DNA of 64,000 nucleotides from Aeromicrobium sp. 9AM (GCF_902506105.1 NZ_LR733304.1:2739832-2803831), one strand, 5' to 3'. Counted from the first letter of the stretch, positions 18,814 to 27,790 are shown. The notes: generated by a model not told the origin, from the sequence alone. Translations and numbers: made by a program.

Positions 18814-18825
18814 CGTACGTCTGGA

Positions 18826-20082
18826 TCAGCTCAGCTGGCGAAGGCGTACGGTCTCGGGCAGGCCGGCGAGCTCCTTGAGCACGTCGGGACCGACCTCGGC
18901 AGCCACGTCGGTCAGCACGTAACCCAGCTCGCCACGCGTCGACAGCGACTGCGCCTCGATGTTGACCTCGTGCTCACCCAGCAGGCCGTTGATCCGGGCC
19001 AGCACACCCGGGTGGTTGCGGTGCACCAGCGCCAGCCGGTGCTTCGTCGCGTCGGACGGCAGGTTGATCTCCGGCAGGTTGACGCTGAGCGAGGTGCCAC
19101 CGGCCGAGGCGTACGAGCGCAGCTTGGAGGCCACGAACCGGCCGATGTCCTGCTGCGCCTCCTCGGTGGAGCCGCCGACGTGCGGCGTGAGGATCACGTT
19201 GGGCAGGCCGCGCAGGTCCGACTCGAACGGGTCACCCTGGCGCTTGGGCTCGACCGGGAAGACGTCGAGGGCGGCGCCGGCGATGTGGCCCGACTCGATG
19301 TGCTGGCGCAGGGCCGCGGTGTCGACCGCGATGCCGCGCGACAGGTTGAGGAACAGCGAGCGCGGCTTCATCTGCGCCATCTCCTCGGCACCGAACAGGC
19401 CGGCGTTGCCGGGACGGCCGTCGACGTGCAGCGTCACGACGTCGGAGATCTGCAGCAGCTCCTCGATCGTCGAGCACCGCTTGGCGTTGCCGAGGGCGAG
19501 CTTGTCGTCGATGTCGTAGAACACGACCTTGAAGCCCAGCGCCTCGGCGATCACCGAGAGCTGGCTGCCGATGTTGCCGTAGCCGACGATGCCGAGCGTA
19601 CGGCCGCGGACCTCGTGGCTGCCGGCGGCGGACTTGTTCCACACGCCGTTGTGCATGTCGGTCGACTTCTCGTGCAACCGGCGGGCGAGCGAGATGATCT
19701 CGGCGATCGCGAGCTCCACGACGCTGCGGGTGTTGGAGTAGGGCGCGTTGAACACCGCGATGCCGCGCTCGGTCGCCGCGGGCAGGTCGATCTGGTTGGT
19801 GCCGATGCAGAACGCGCCGATCGCGATCAGGTCGGGGGCGGCGTCGAGGACCTTCTCGGTGATGTACGTCGTCGAGCGGATCCCGAGCAGGTGCACACCC
19901 TGGATCGCCTCGATCAGCTCGTCCTCGCCGAGCGCACCGTCGCGCGTCTCGACCTGGTAGCCCTTGCCACGCAGGAAGTCGGCGCCATCGATGTGGATGT
20001 TCTCGAGCAGCAGGACGCGTACGTCCTCGTCGCCCAGCAGCGAGGTCGGGAAAGGATCAGTGGTCGTCATGGTCATCATCAT
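18826..20082 (-). CDS. serA: D-3-phosphoglycerate dehydrogenase
   Basis: A 418-residue enzyme for the first step of serine synthesis (3-phosphoglycerate to 3-phosphohydroxypyruvate, NAD-dependent). It has a substrate domain, a Rossmann motif GIVGYGNIGSQ, the catalytic Arg in NLSRGIAVD, Glu in FPVEP and His in TPHVGGST. A C-terminal ACT domain (LALVHRNHPGVLARINGLL) allows serine feedback. The length fits the E. coli type rather than the 530-residue mycobacterial type. GGAGG lies 8 nt before the first of several ATGs (20082). Confidence 0.93.
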   Translation of the reverse strand: MMMTMTTTDPFPTSLLGDEDVRVLLLENIHIDGADFLRGKGYQVETRDGALGEDELIEAIQGVHLLGIRSTTYITEKVLDAAPDLIAIGAFCIGTNQIDLPAATERGIAVFNAPYSNTRSVVELAIAEIISLARRLHEKSTDMHNGVWNKSAAGSHEVRGRTLGIVGYGNIGSQLSVIAEALGFKVVFYDIDDKLALGNAKRCSTIEELLQISDVVTLHVDGRPGNAGLFGAEEMAQMKPRSLFLNLSRGIAVDTAALRQHIESGHIAGAALDVFPVEPKRQGDPFESDLRGLPNVILTPHVGGSTEEAQQDIGRFVASKLRSYASAGGTSLSVNLPEINLPSDATKHRLALVHRNHPGVLARINGLLGEHEVNIEAQSLSTRGELGYVLTDVAAEVGPDVLKELAGLPETVRLRQLS

Positions 20083-20206
20083 CTCTGTTGCCTCCAGTCA
20101 GCAATGCACGGCTGACGTGGGGCCCAGGCGAACGGTCCCGATGTCCGGTGTTGCAGTCGCTCCCCGGTGGTACCCACCTCAACGCCAGTCGCGACCGACT
20201 GCCTCG

Positions 20207-20212
20207 AGTCTA
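20207..20212 (-). promoter_or_regulatory. Candidate serA -10 element
   Basis: TAGACT on the minus strand lies 125 bp upstream of serA. It would give a long leader containing a CAGTCG/CGACTG hairpin (20186-20201). The rest of the 178-bp spacer shows nothing else. Confidence 0.3.
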
Positions 20213-20260
20213 CCGTGTACCCGCCGGCGCCTCGTCACCATGCATGTCTGCTGAGACGAC

Positions 20261-21187
20261 TCAGAGTCCCGTCAGCGACTCGAGCAGCAGACCGAAGAAT
20301 CGCTCCGCGTCGGGATCCGTGGCCACGTGGACGGCGCCGGCCGGGTCGAAGGCGATGTCGGTACGCCCGCGGGTCGGCGAGTCGCCGGTGTGGACCCGTA
20401 TGGTTGCGGGCCTCAGCGTGACCAAGGTCGGGTCGACGAGGTAGGCGACGGTCAGCGCGTCGTGCACGGGCGCCGCGGCTCGACCCTCCATCGCCGGCAG
20501 CGTGCGGTAGCGCTCGATGCGCTGCTCGATGAAGTCGGCCGCGACACCGGCCGCTGCACCGCCGGCTTTGCGTAGGGTGGCGCACTGTTCGGATGTGACG
20601 ATCGTGCGATAGGTGGCGTCCAGTGGCACGAGCACCAGCCGTTCGAAGCCGGCATCCAGGACGACCTGCGCTGCCTCGGGGTCGTAGCCGACGTTCGTCT
20701 CGATGTCGGGCAGCAGGCCGCCTCGTTCGGTGACACCACCCATGATGACGATCTCCTCGACTGCGTCCAGGAAGGCCGGATCCTCAGCCACTGCGGCGGC
20801 GACGTTGGACAGCGATCCGGTCGGCACGAGGGTGAACCGCTGGGTCGCGGCACGGGCCGTCTCGATGAGCCACCCGACGGCGTCACGGTCCTCAAGGGGA
20901 GCTGTCGCCGGCGGGATCGGCAGGGTGTCGGGCTCTGTGCTGCCGATGGCCGCGGGCGCGCCCGGTGGTGGTGCGACCGGTGCGCTGCGCCCGGCGTACA
21001 CGGGCACCTCGCTGCGGCCGATCAGGTCGAGTGTGCGGCGGGAGTTGTCCGCGGTGTGCTCGACGGCATGGTTGCCCCAGACGGCGGTCACCGCCATCAG
21101 GTCGAGCTCTGGTCTCGTCGCCGCGAGCATGATCGCGATGGCGTCGTCAGTCCCGGTGTCGCAGTCGAGGATCACGCGCCGTGCCAC
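20261..21187 (-). CDS. Nucleoside hydrolase
   Basis: A 308-residue hydrolase that splits ribonucleosides into base and ribose. DCDTGTDDA (Asp10, Asp14, Asp15) is the calcium-binding and catalytic motif. GGVTERGG, ETNVGYDPEAAQ and VHDALTVAYLVDP are the other family blocks, the last carrying the C-terminal His-Asp. It follows the thioesterase with a 3-bp gap and may be cotranscribed, although the functions do not obviously connect. Base specificity is not clear from sequence. Confidence 0.9.
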   Translation of the reverse strand: MARRVILDCDTGTDDAIAIMLAATRPELDLMAVTAVWGNHAVEHTADNSRRTLDLIGRSEVPVYAGRSAPVAPPPGAPAAIGSTEPDTLPIPPATAPLEDRDAVGWLIETARAATQRFTLVPTGSLSNVAAAVAEDPAFLDAVEEIVIMGGVTERGGLLPDIETNVGYDPEAAQVVLDAGFERLVLVPLDATYRTIVTSEQCATLRKAGGAAAGVAADFIEQRIERYRTLPAMEGRAAAPVHDALTVAYLVDPTLVTLRPATIRVHTGDSPTRGRTDIAFDPAGAVHVATDPDAERFFGLLLESLTGL

Positions 21188-21190
21188 GGC

Positions 21191-21622
21191 CTACTCCGCG
21201 GGCGTCGACCCGATGAAGTTGGCGAGCATCTCGGGCGGCATCTGCTGGTCGAGGTTGGCCAGCCGGACCTGGCCCTGGGCGATGAGCCGGCCGTCCTGGT
21301 CGACCGAGTCGAGGTGCCACAGCTGCTGGCTCCGACCTCGGTGGATCGGTGTCGCGGTCGTGGTGATCGTGTCGCCGACCTTGGCCTGGCGGAGGAAGTC
21401 CGTCGAGTTGTTGGTGCCCACCACGATGCCCTTGTCGCCCAGCCAGATCTGCCCGGCGATGCTGGCAGTCGACTCGTGCACCGCACAGTACGCGCCGCCG
21501 TGCGGGATGCCGAACGGCTGCATGTGCTGCTCGCCGATCGTGAAGCGCACGACGACCTTGTCGGCGTTGGTCTCCAGGTGCTCGACACCGAGCAGGCCGT
21601 CCAGGCCGGGGATCTGGGTCAT
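21191..21622 (-). CDS. Hotdog-fold thioesterase (PaaI/4HBT family)
   Basis: A 143-residue single hotdog domain. The active-site loop and helix HGGAYCAVHESTASIAG carries the conserved Glu of PaaI-type acyl-CoA thioesterases, and NNSTDFLRQAKVGD follows. It probably hydrolyses aromatic or medium-chain acyl-CoA. ATG 21622 is preceded by TAGGCT at 6 nt, so expression is likely leaderless and separate from the upstream copper operon. Confidence 0.85.
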   Translation of the reverse strand: MTQIPGLDGLLGVEHLETNADKVVVRFTIGEQHMQPFGIPHGGAYCAVHESTASIAGQIWLGDKGIVVGTNNSTDFLRQAKVGDTITTTATPIHRGRSQQLWHLDSVDQDGRLIAQGQVRLANLDQQMPPEMLANFIGSTPAE

Positions 21623-21628
21623 AGGGCG

Positions 21629-21634
21629 AGCCTA
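21629..21634 (-). promoter_or_regulatory. -10 element, leaderless thioesterase gene
   Basis: TAGGCT on the minus strand lies 6 nt before ATG 21622. It lies inside the 14-bp gap after the copper operon. Confidence 0.55.
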
Positions 21635-21636
21635 GG

Positions 21637-22113
21637 TCAGTGGTAGTCGTGCATGACGGCGTGGCCCTTGCCGCGGCCGATCAGCCAGCGGTTGACCGGA
21701 ACGGTCACGAGGAACGCGATCACGAGGGAGAACGCGAGGCTGGCCCAGAACAGGACGCTGCCGAGACCGGCGTCCATCGCGCCGGGCACCGCCACGAGCA
21801 CGGTGTTGTCGATCAGCTCCATCGTCAGGATCGAGAGCGTGTCGGCCGCGAGCGCCACCTTGATCGCGCCGGCGAACGGGATGCCCGCCGCGAGGACCGG
21901 CCGGATCGTCAGCGCGTAGCCGAAGAAGAACGCGAGGACGATCGACAGGATGATCGTGGTGACGTTGTGCAGGCCGAACGCCGTGCCGATGACCATGCCC
22001 AGGACCTCGCCGATCGCACAGCCGGTGAGGCAGTGCAGGGTCGCCGAGATCGCGCTTCGGGTTAGCTCACGACCCGTCATCGCCATGTCGTGGTGATGCT
22101 CGTGCTCGGTCAT
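21637..22113 (-). CDS. DUF4396 membrane protein, copper operon
   Basis: A 158-residue protein with a His-rich N-terminus (TEHEHHHDMAM) that could bind metal, then LHCLTGCAIGEVLGMVIG and three to four membrane helices, typical of DUF4396. The family often accompanies CopA. Its start overlaps the copA stop by 4 bp (ATGA) and GAGGGAG serves as ribosome-binding site, so it is the last gene of the CsoR-controlled operon. A role in copper handling is inferred from context. Confidence 0.85.
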   Translation of the reverse strand: MTEHEHHHDMAMTGRELTRSAISATLHCLTGCAIGEVLGMVIGTAFGLHNVTTIILSIVLAFFFGYALTIRPVLAAGIPFAGAIKVALAADTLSILTMELIDNTVLVAVPGAMDAGLGSVLFWASLAFSLVIAFLVTVPVNRWLIGRGKGHAVMHDYH

Positions 22114-24368
22114 GAGGCTGCTCCCTCGTTGAGGGTCTTGAAGCCGCGGAGCCGCAGGCTGTTGGTGACGACGAAGACCGACGAGAACGCCATCGCGGCC
22201 CCGGCCAGCATGGGGTTGAGCAGGCCCGCAGCGGCCAGTGGGATGCCGACGACGTTGTAGGCGAAGGCCCAGAACAGGTTGCCCTTGATCGTGCCCAGGG
22301 TGCGGCGGGACAGCCGGATCGCGTCGGGCACGGCGAGCAGATCGCCGCGTACAAGGGTCAGGTCGGACGCCTCGATCGCGGCGTCGGTGCCGGTGCCCAT
22401 CGCGAGACCGAGGTCGGACTGCGCGAGCGCGGCCGCGTCGTTGACGCCGTCGCCGACCATCGCCACGGTGCGGCCCTCGGCCTGGAGCCTGCGGATGACG
22501 TCGACCTTGTCGCCGGGTCGTACCTCCGCATGCACTTCGTCGATGCCGACGGTTGCGGCGACCGCGTGGGCGGCGCGTTCGTTGTCGCCGGTCAGCAGGA
22601 CCGGGCGCAGGCCCAGCTCCCGGATCTGGCGTACGGCCTCGGCGCTCGACTCCTTGATCGTGTCGGCCACGACCAGGACGCCGCGCACGGCACCGTCCCA
22701 GCCGATGACCACGGGCGTACGTCCTTGCGCCTCGGCCTCGCCCTTGGGGCCGGCAAGATCGCCCAGTCGCTGCGACCAGTCGGCCAGGAAGGCCTCTCTG
22801 CCGATGACGACCGCCCGGCCCTCCACGACTCCGTGGACACCGAGTCCTTCGGTGTTGCTGAAGCCCTCGACCGACGGCAGCGCTCCCAGCTCGGTGCGAG
22901 CGGCGTCGGCGATGGCGCGGGCGATCGGGTGCTCCGATGCGTCCTCGAGCGCACCGGCGATGCGGAGCACCGTCGCGCGGTCCTCGCCCTCGGCGACGAT
23001 CACGTCGTGCAGCGTCATGCGGCCCGTCGTCACCGTGCCGGTCTTGTCGAGCACGACGGTGTCGATCGTGCGGGTGGACTCGAGCACTTCGGGGCCCTTG
23101 ATCAGGATGCCGAGCTGGGCGCCACGCCCGGTGCCGACCATCAGCGCGGTCGGTGTCGCGAGGCCCAGCGCGCACGGGCACGCGATGATCAGCACCGCCA
23201 CCGCAGCGGTGAAGGCCGCCGAGGCACCCTCACCCGTGCCGAGCCAGAAGCCGAGCGTGCCGACCGCCAGCGCAATGACGATCGGGACGAAGATGCCCGA
23301 GATCGAGTCGGCCAGCCGCTGCGCCTGCGCCTTGCCGCTCTGTGCGTCCTCGACCATCCGCGCCATCTGCGCGATCTGGGTCTCCGCACCGACGCGGGTC
23401 GCCCGCACGGTCAGCCGGCCGCTCGTGTTGAGCGTGCCGCCGACGACGGCATCGCCGGCAACGACCTCAGCCGGCACGGACTCGCCCGTCACCATCGACG
23501 CGTCGACCGCAGACGTGCCGTCCTCGATCACGCCGTCGGTGGCGATCTTCTCGCCCGGACGGACGACGAACAGGTCGCCGGCATGCAGGTCCTCGGTGGG
23601 GATGCGCACCTCGGCGCCGTCACGTACGACCGACACCTCCTTGGCGCCGAGCGCGAGCAGCGCGCGCAACGCAGAGCCCGACCGCCGCTTGGCACGGGCC
23701 TCGAAATAGCGCCCAGCGAGGATGAACGTGGTGACCCCGGCGGCCGCCTCTAAGTAGATGTTGCCGCTGCCGTCCATGCGAGAGATCGTCAGCTCGAACG
23801 GGTGCTTCATGCCGGGCTCGCCCGCTGTGCCCCAGAACAACGCGTAGATCGACCAGCCGAAAGCCGCGAGCGTGCCGACCGAGATCAGCGTGTCCATCGT
23901 CGCGGCACCGTGGCGCAGGTTGGTCCATGCCGCGAGGTGGAACGGCAGGGCGGCCCAGACGACGACCGGAGCCGCGAGGGTCAGCGACAGCCACTGCCAG
24001 TTGGTGAACTGCAGCGCCGGGATCATCGCCATCGCGATAACGGGCACGGTCAGGACGATCGAGACGAGCAGGCGATCCCGCAAGGGGCGCGACGGATCGT
24101 CGTCGACCTCGGCAGGCTGCTCCGTGCTGGGTGGCTGGGGAAGCTCTGCGGTGTAGCCGGCCTTCTCGACCTCGGCGATCAGCAGCTCGGGATCGATCGG
24201 ACCGGAGGCGTCGACCCGCGCCTTCTCGGTCGCGTAGTTGACCGAGGCGGTCACCCCGTCGAGCTTGTTGAGCCGCTTCTCGATGCGCATGGCGCACGAC
24301 GCGCAGGTCATGCCGCCGATCGTCAGGTCGATGCGGTCGGTCGTGTTCTCCTGGTCGATGAGTGCCAT
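22110..24368 (-). CDS. copA: Copper-translocating P1B-type ATPase
   Basis: A 752-residue pump that exports Cu(I) from the cytoplasm. One N-terminal heavy-metal domain has GMTCASC (Cys22, Cys25). The membrane CPC motif lies in IIACPCALGLATP. The phosphorylation site is DKTGT, the nucleotide-binding domain has SEHPIA, and the hinge is MVGDGVNDAAAL. The last helices carry FAYNVVGIP and AMAFSSVFVVTNSLRL, the Asn/Tyr and Met/Ser residues that select Cu(I). ATG 24368 follows the preceding stop by one base and the codons upstream have no homology. It lies in the csoR-copZ operon. Confidence 0.95.
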   Translation of the reverse strand: MALIDQENTTDRIDLTIGGMTCASCAMRIEKRLNKLDGVTASVNYATEKARVDASGPIDPELLIAEVEKAGYTAELPQPPSTEQPAEVDDDPSRPLRDRLLVSIVLTVPVIAMAMIPALQFTNWQWLSLTLAAPVVVWAALPFHLAAWTNLRHGAATMDTLISVGTLAAFGWSIYALFWGTAGEPGMKHPFELTISRMDGSGNIYLEAAAGVTTFILAGRYFEARAKRRSGSALRALLALGAKEVSVVRDGAEVRIPTEDLHAGDLFVVRPGEKIATDGVIEDGTSAVDASMVTGESVPAEVVAGDAVVGGTLNTSGRLTVRATRVGAETQIAQMARMVEDAQSGKAQAQRLADSISGIFVPIVIALAVGTLGFWLGTGEGASAAFTAAVAVLIIACPCALGLATPTALMVGTGRGAQLGILIKGPEVLESTRTIDTVVLDKTGTVTTGRMTLHDVIVAEGEDRATVLRIAGALEDASEHPIARAIADAARTELGALPSVEGFSNTEGLGVHGVVEGRAVVIGREAFLADWSQRLGDLAGPKGEAEAQGRTPVVIGWDGAVRGVLVVADTIKESSAEAVRQIRELGLRPVLLTGDNERAAHAVAATVGIDEVHAEVRPGDKVDVIRRLQAEGRTVAMVGDGVNDAAALAQSDLGLAMGTGTDAAIEASDLTLVRGDLLAVPDAIRLSRRTLGTIKGNLFWAFAYNVVGIPLAAAGLLNPMLAGAAMAFSSVFVVTNSLRLRGFKTLNEGAAS

Positions 24369-24369
24369 G

Positions 24370-25308
24370 TCAGTGCTCGTGCTCGGAGTCGTCGTGGTTG
24401 TCGTCGCTGCCCGTGCCGCTCGCCGCGCCGGCGGCCTCGACGGTGAACTCGGCCGTACGCACGACACCGTCGTGCTTGAAGTCGAGGTAGAGCCGGTAGC
24501 TGCCCTCGGACGGGAACGCGGTGTGGAACGTGATGCCGGGCCCGGGCTCGGTCCTGCCGTCGCCGGGCTCGCCGTCGGGGTGGACGTGCAGGTAGGCGAG
24601 GTCGCCCTCGCGCAGGGCCACCAAGTGGCCGTACGCGGCGAGGTAGGGCTGCAGGTCGGTCACCGGCCTGCCGTCCTTGGCGACCGTCAGCGTCAGCTTG
24701 GCGTCGGCGCCGGTCACGGCATCGCCGGCGAGCGTCACGGTGTAGTCGCCGACCGTCGCCGTGCGCGAGGGCTTCGGCAGCGGCTCGGGGGTGAACTCAC
24801 CGGCAACGGTCAGGTCGGCGCCGAGCGTGAGCTGCGGATCCTTGCCAGCCGGGTCGAAGTCGGCAAACGTACGCCACTGGCCGGGCTCGAGTGCGAGCTT
24901 CGCAGTCCAGGTGCCGTGCTCGTCGATCGTCGGATGGACGTGCTGAAAGCCCGTCAGGTCACGCTTGGCGACGATGAAGTGCAGCTGCTTGTCGTGCAGC
25001 GTCGCGTAGTCGGTGAGCGGGTCGCCGTCCGGACCGAGCACCCGGAAGGTCACCGCGGCATCCTTCGCCGGTTGTTGCCGGGGATCGTCGAGCACCAGGC
25101 GATAGCCACCCTGGGCGACCTGCAGACCGCCGGGAATCGTGGCGGCCGACTTGGACATGCCGGGCATGTCCGTCATCTCGTCGTCGCCGTGCTCCATCGC
25201 CGCCGGCTCGCTGTCGACCGGGCCGACGGCGTTGCCGATCGCGATGGCGGCGCCGAACACCACGCACAGCCCCGCCGCGAAGATCCCGACCTTGCCTGCA
25301 CTGTTCAT
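24370..25308 (-). CDS. Membrane-anchored, His/Met-rich protein of the copper operon
   Basis: A 312-residue protein with one N-terminal membrane helix (VGIFAAGLCVVFGAAIAIG) and an extracytoplasmic part. EHGDDEMTDMPGMSK near the membrane and a His/Asp-rich tail (DDNHDDSEHEH) are candidate metal sites. Between them lie two beta-sandwich-like units with paired FQHVHP and AYLHVHP histidines. I infer a periplasmic-side copper chaperone or sink. The ATG overlaps the copZ stop (ATGA) and copA follows after one base, so it is cotranscribed. I know no established family name for it. Confidence 0.8.
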   Translation of the reverse strand: MNSAGKVGIFAAGLCVVFGAAIAIGNAVGPVDSEPAAMEHGDDEMTDMPGMSKSAATIPGGLQVAQGGYRLVLDDPRQQPAKDAAVTFRVLGPDGDPLTDYATLHDKQLHFIVAKRDLTGFQHVHPTIDEHGTWTAKLALEPGQWRTFADFDPAGKDPQLTLGADLTVAGEFTPEPLPKPSRTATVGDYTVTLAGDAVTGADAKLTLTVAKDGRPVTDLQPYLAAYGHLVALREGDLAYLHVHPDGEPGDGRTEPGPGITFHTAFPSEGSYRLYLDFKHDGVVRTAEFTVEAAGAASGTGSDDNHDDSEHEH

Positions 25309-25511
25309 GCGAGCTGGTAGCCGGCTTCGGCGACGGCCTCGCGTACGGCCTCGTCGGCCACGGGCTCGGCCACGGTCGTGACGGACAGGGCGCCGGAGGC
25401 CAGGTCGACGCTGAGGTCGCTGACGCCGGGGATCGCGCCGACCTCCTCGCTGACCGAGCGGACGCAGTGCTCGCAGGTCATGCCGACGACGGTGTAGGTG
25501 CTGGTGCTCAT
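25305..25511 (-). CDS. copZ: Copper chaperone, heavy-metal-associated domain
   Basis: A 68-residue single HMA domain with GMTCEHC (Cys13, Cys16), the Cu(I)-binding loop, followed by a beta-alpha-beta fold ending EAVAEAGYQLA. It ferries Cu(I) in the cytoplasm to CopA or CsoR. GAGAGGAA is the ribosome-binding site. It lies 26 bp after csoR and overlaps the next gene. Confidence 0.93.
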   Translation of the reverse strand: MSTSTYTVVGMTCEHCVRSVSEEVGAIPGVSDLSVDLASGALSVTTVAEPVADEAVREAVAEAGYQLA

Positions 25512-25537
25512 GGGGATTCCTCTCGTGTGACGTCTGC

Positions 25538-25837
25538 TCAGCTGCGGACGAGGCGGGCGATGGCGTCGGAGGCCTCGCGGATCTTGGCCTCGGACTCGGC
25601 GCCACCGGCGCGTGCGGCATCGACGACGCAGTGGTTGAGGTGGTCGTCGAGCAGGCCGAGGGACACCGACTGCAGCGCCTTGGTCATCGCGGACACCTGG
25701 GTCAGGATGTCGATGCAGTACTGGTCCTCCTCGACCATCCGCTGCAGGCCTCGCGCCTGGCCCTCGATGCGGCGCAGGCGCTTGAGGTAGTCGTCCTTCT
25801 TGGCGTCGTATCCGCGCGCCTCGTGATCGTGTGCCAT
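25538..25837 (-). CDS. csoR: Copper-sensing repressor CsoR
   Basis: A 99-residue all-helical regulator with Cys41 (DQYCIDILTQ), His66 and Cys70 (DHLNHC), the C-H-C set that binds Cu(I) and releases DNA. KRLRRIEGQARGLQRMVEE is the DNA-contacting first helix. It is the first gene of the copZ-copA operon and faces two GC-rich palindromes at 25854-25905, its expected operators, so it should repress the whole operon until copper binds. Confidence 0.95.
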   Translation of the reverse strand: MAHDHEARGYDAKKDDYLKRLRRIEGQARGLQRMVEEDQYCIDILTQVSAMTKALQSVSLGLLDDHLNHCVVDAARAGGAESEAKIREASDAIARLVRS

Positions 25838-25853
25838 GCTGACTCCTCGTCCG

Positions 25854-25868
25854 TACCCCTAGGGGGTA
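25854..25868. promoter_or_regulatory. CsoR operator 1
   Basis: TACCCCTAGGGGGTA is a palindrome of the CsoR type, 17 bp upstream of csoR. Confidence 0.85.
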
Positions 25869-25890
25869 TGTGTTGATGATCCCGACCATA

Positions 25891-25905
25891 TACCCCTGGG
25901 GGGTA
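25891..25905. promoter_or_regulatory. CsoR operator 2
   Basis: TACCCCTGGGGGGTA is a second CsoR-type palindrome, centred 37 bp from the first. Two copies suggest cooperative repression across the promoter. Confidence 0.8.
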
Positions 25906-25998
25906 GGACGCAAGAGGGTCCACGAGGGTGAATGACTTTCGCCTCGTCGGGTAGGCACAGGGTGTCGGCGTCGTTGAGCACACAGCGACCCGACAGCG

Positions 25999-26030
25999 AT
26001 GCCCCACCCGCATCACCGGGGGTGGGGCAT
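25999..26030 (-). terminator. Hairpin terminator of the TetR gene
   Basis: ATGCCCCACCC pairs perfectly with GGGTGGGGCAT (11 bp) around a 10-nt loop, 23 bp after the TetR stop. It isolates the copper promoter from readthrough. Confidence 0.75.
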
Positions 26031-26052
26031 ACGCACGCTTGGGCCGGCGGGG

Positions 26053-26676
26053 TCAGGCTTCGGTGGTGGCGCTGACCGGACCGGCGTCGACGCGTTGAGC
26101 CAGGCCGTCGAGCCACGTGTTGAGGTGACGCCGGTACCAGCCTCGGCCGGCCCACTTCTCCGGATCGGCGAACCCCGGGATGCTGTGGTCCGTCAGGTCG
26201 GTGCGGTCGGCGATCGACGCGAGCCGCGCGGCCTCCATCGACGACGTGAGCACGAGCGTACGGACGAACTCGATGGCCGCGGTGGCGTCGACGACGTCGA
26301 AGCCCTCGCGCTGCAGGGACTCGACGTGGGGCGTCATCATCGCAAGGAAGCCCGGCGACACGTTGCGCGCCCGCAGCGCGGTGACGTCATAACCGGGATA
26401 GGTGGAACAGATCGTCCAGAACGCCTCACCGAGCTGCTCCAGGTGCTCCCGCCACGGCAGGTCCGGCGACGGCCACGTCGCTGACCGAGCGACCCGGTCG
26501 AGGACCTGCACGACCAGGTCCTCCCGATCGGTGAAGTAGCGGTAGAGCCCCGAGTGGGCCACCCCGAGCCGGGCCGCGATCGAAGGCATGCTGAACGTGT
26601 CGAGTCCGTCAGCCACCACCGCATCGATGATCTGGTCGACCGTCAGGGTGCGTGGTCTTCCCGGCTTTGCGTTCAT
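26053..26676 (-). CDS. TetR family transcriptional regulator
   Basis: A 207-residue TetR repressor. The N-terminal helix-turn-helix (residues 10-57) includes SMPSIAARLGVAHSGLYRYFTDREDLV; the C-terminal helical domain would bind a small ligand. A TAGCCT box lies 6 nt before ATG 26676, suggesting a leaderless message. The neighbour upstream is an NAD-dependent epimerase on the same strand, 67 bp away. The target and ligand are unknown. Confidence 0.88.
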   Translation of the reverse strand: MNAKPGRPRTLTVDQIIDAVVADGLDTFSMPSIAARLGVAHSGLYRYFTDREDLVVQVLDRVARSATWPSPDLPWREHLEQLGEAFWTICSTYPGYDVTALRARNVSPGFLAMMTPHVESLQREGFDVVDATAAIEFVRTLVLTSSMEAARLASIADRTDLTDHSIPGFADPEKWAGRGWYRRHLNTWLDGLAQRVDAGPVSATTEA

Positions 26677-26682
26677 CTCTGC

Positions 26683-26688
26683 AGGCTA
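26683..26688 (-). promoter_or_regulatory. -10 element, leaderless TetR gene
   Basis: TAGCCT on the minus strand lies 6 nt before ATG 26676. Confidence 0.55.
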
Positions 26689-26743
26689 CGCGCGTCCGCA
26701 GGTCACCGCCGAGTGATATTCGAAGTGGGGCCGAAGGTCCCGG

Positions 26744-27730
26744 TCAGGATTGGCCACGCAGCTCCGTGAGCAGGGCCAGCTCGTCCTCGCGGCTCAGTCC
26801 GGCCCTGCGCTCGCGGCCGAGCCCTCGCCCGCGCTCGTCGTCGAGCGTCGCGGCGATGGTGTCGCTCAACGGGCGACGCTCCAGGCCGTACTGCAGCGAC
26901 AGCGCGTCGGACATCAGTCCCATGCCGTGATGGCTGTGCGGCAGCCACAGAGGCAACGATCGCGGGCCCATCCACTCCTCGACGTCATGGTCATGCAGCC
27001 ACGACTCGTCGGCCAGCACCTGTTCGCCCGAGAAGCCCGCGACCTCAGCCGACGACGCGACGAGCTCACCCACGGTCGTACGCTCGCCGGCGCCGTGCAC
27101 GACGCCGGTGAGTCCGGCCTCGGCGGAGGCGACGATCCACTCCGCCAGGTCGCGGACGTCGATGACCTGCATCGGCTGGTCCGCGACCGCCGGCACCAGC
27201 ACCGGCTCGTCGCCCGCGAGCGCGAACCGGGCGACGTAGTGACCGAGCCGGTCCGAGCGGTCACCCGGACCGCCGATCAGGCCGGCTCGCACGATCAGGT
27301 GCCGGGGCAGGTGGCGTACGGCGTCCTCGCACGCGACCTTGCCCTCGCCGTACTGCTCCGGCTCGGCGGTCTCCCCGTCGAGCGGCTCGAGCACCGGCGA
27401 CTCCTCGGTCAACGGTCCGCTCTGGTCGGCGTACACCGATCCGGTCGAGACGAATGTCCAATGGGCCGCGCCGTTGCCGAGTGCCGCGATCGCCGACCGC
27501 ACCTGACCCGGCTGACGGGCCAGGTCGATCACCAGGTTCCACGACCGGCCACTGACCTGGTCGTACGCGCGGGGATCCGAGCGATCGGCCTGCACGAAAG
27601 CAGCCCCTGCCGGCGCATCGCCGGACTCGCCGCGGGCCAGGCACGTGACGTCGTGCCCGCGACGGAGGGCTTCGTGTGCGATCTGCCCGCCGACCCACGA
27701 GGTGCCACCAAGGACGAGTACAGAGCTCAT
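26744..27730 (-). CDS. NAD-dependent epimerase/dehydratase-like protein
   Basis: A 328-residue extended short-chain dehydrogenase-like protein. GGTSWVGGQ at residues 9-17 is the NAD-binding loop, FVSTGSVYAD carries the catalytic Ser and Tyr region, and YGEGK provides the Tyr-x3-Lys-like pair. VIDVRDLAEWIV is typical of the family's C-terminal region. The ATG has GAGGAG directly in front with no spacing, so it may not work as a ribosome-binding site; in-frame TTG 27742 is an alternative. The substrate is probably a nucleotide sugar or similar, but this is not certain. Confidence 0.8.
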   Translation of the reverse strand: MSSVLVLGGTSWVGGQIAHEALRRGHDVTCLARGESGDAPAGAAFVQADRSDPRAYDQVSGRSWNLVIDLARQPGQVRSAIAALGNGAAHWTFVSTGSVYADQSGPLTEESPVLEPLDGETAEPEQYGEGKVACEDAVRHLPRHLIVRAGLIGGPGDRSDRLGHYVARFALAGDEPVLVPAVADQPMQVIDVRDLAEWIVASAEAGLTGVVHGAGERTTVGELVASSAEVAGFSGEQVLADESWLHDHDVEEWMGPRSLPLWLPHSHHGMGLMSDALSLQYGLERRPLSDTIAATLDDERGRGLGRERRAGLSREDELALLTELRGQS

Positions 27731-27790
27731 CTCCTCAACCAACCACGCGACGACGCCTGGCGGACAGGCCTGTTCACTCCCGGCAGAACG

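Noticed and set aside
20083-20260. Riboswitch upstream of serA
   Set aside because: Only a small CAGTCG hairpin is visible; none of the known riboswitch cores can be recognised.
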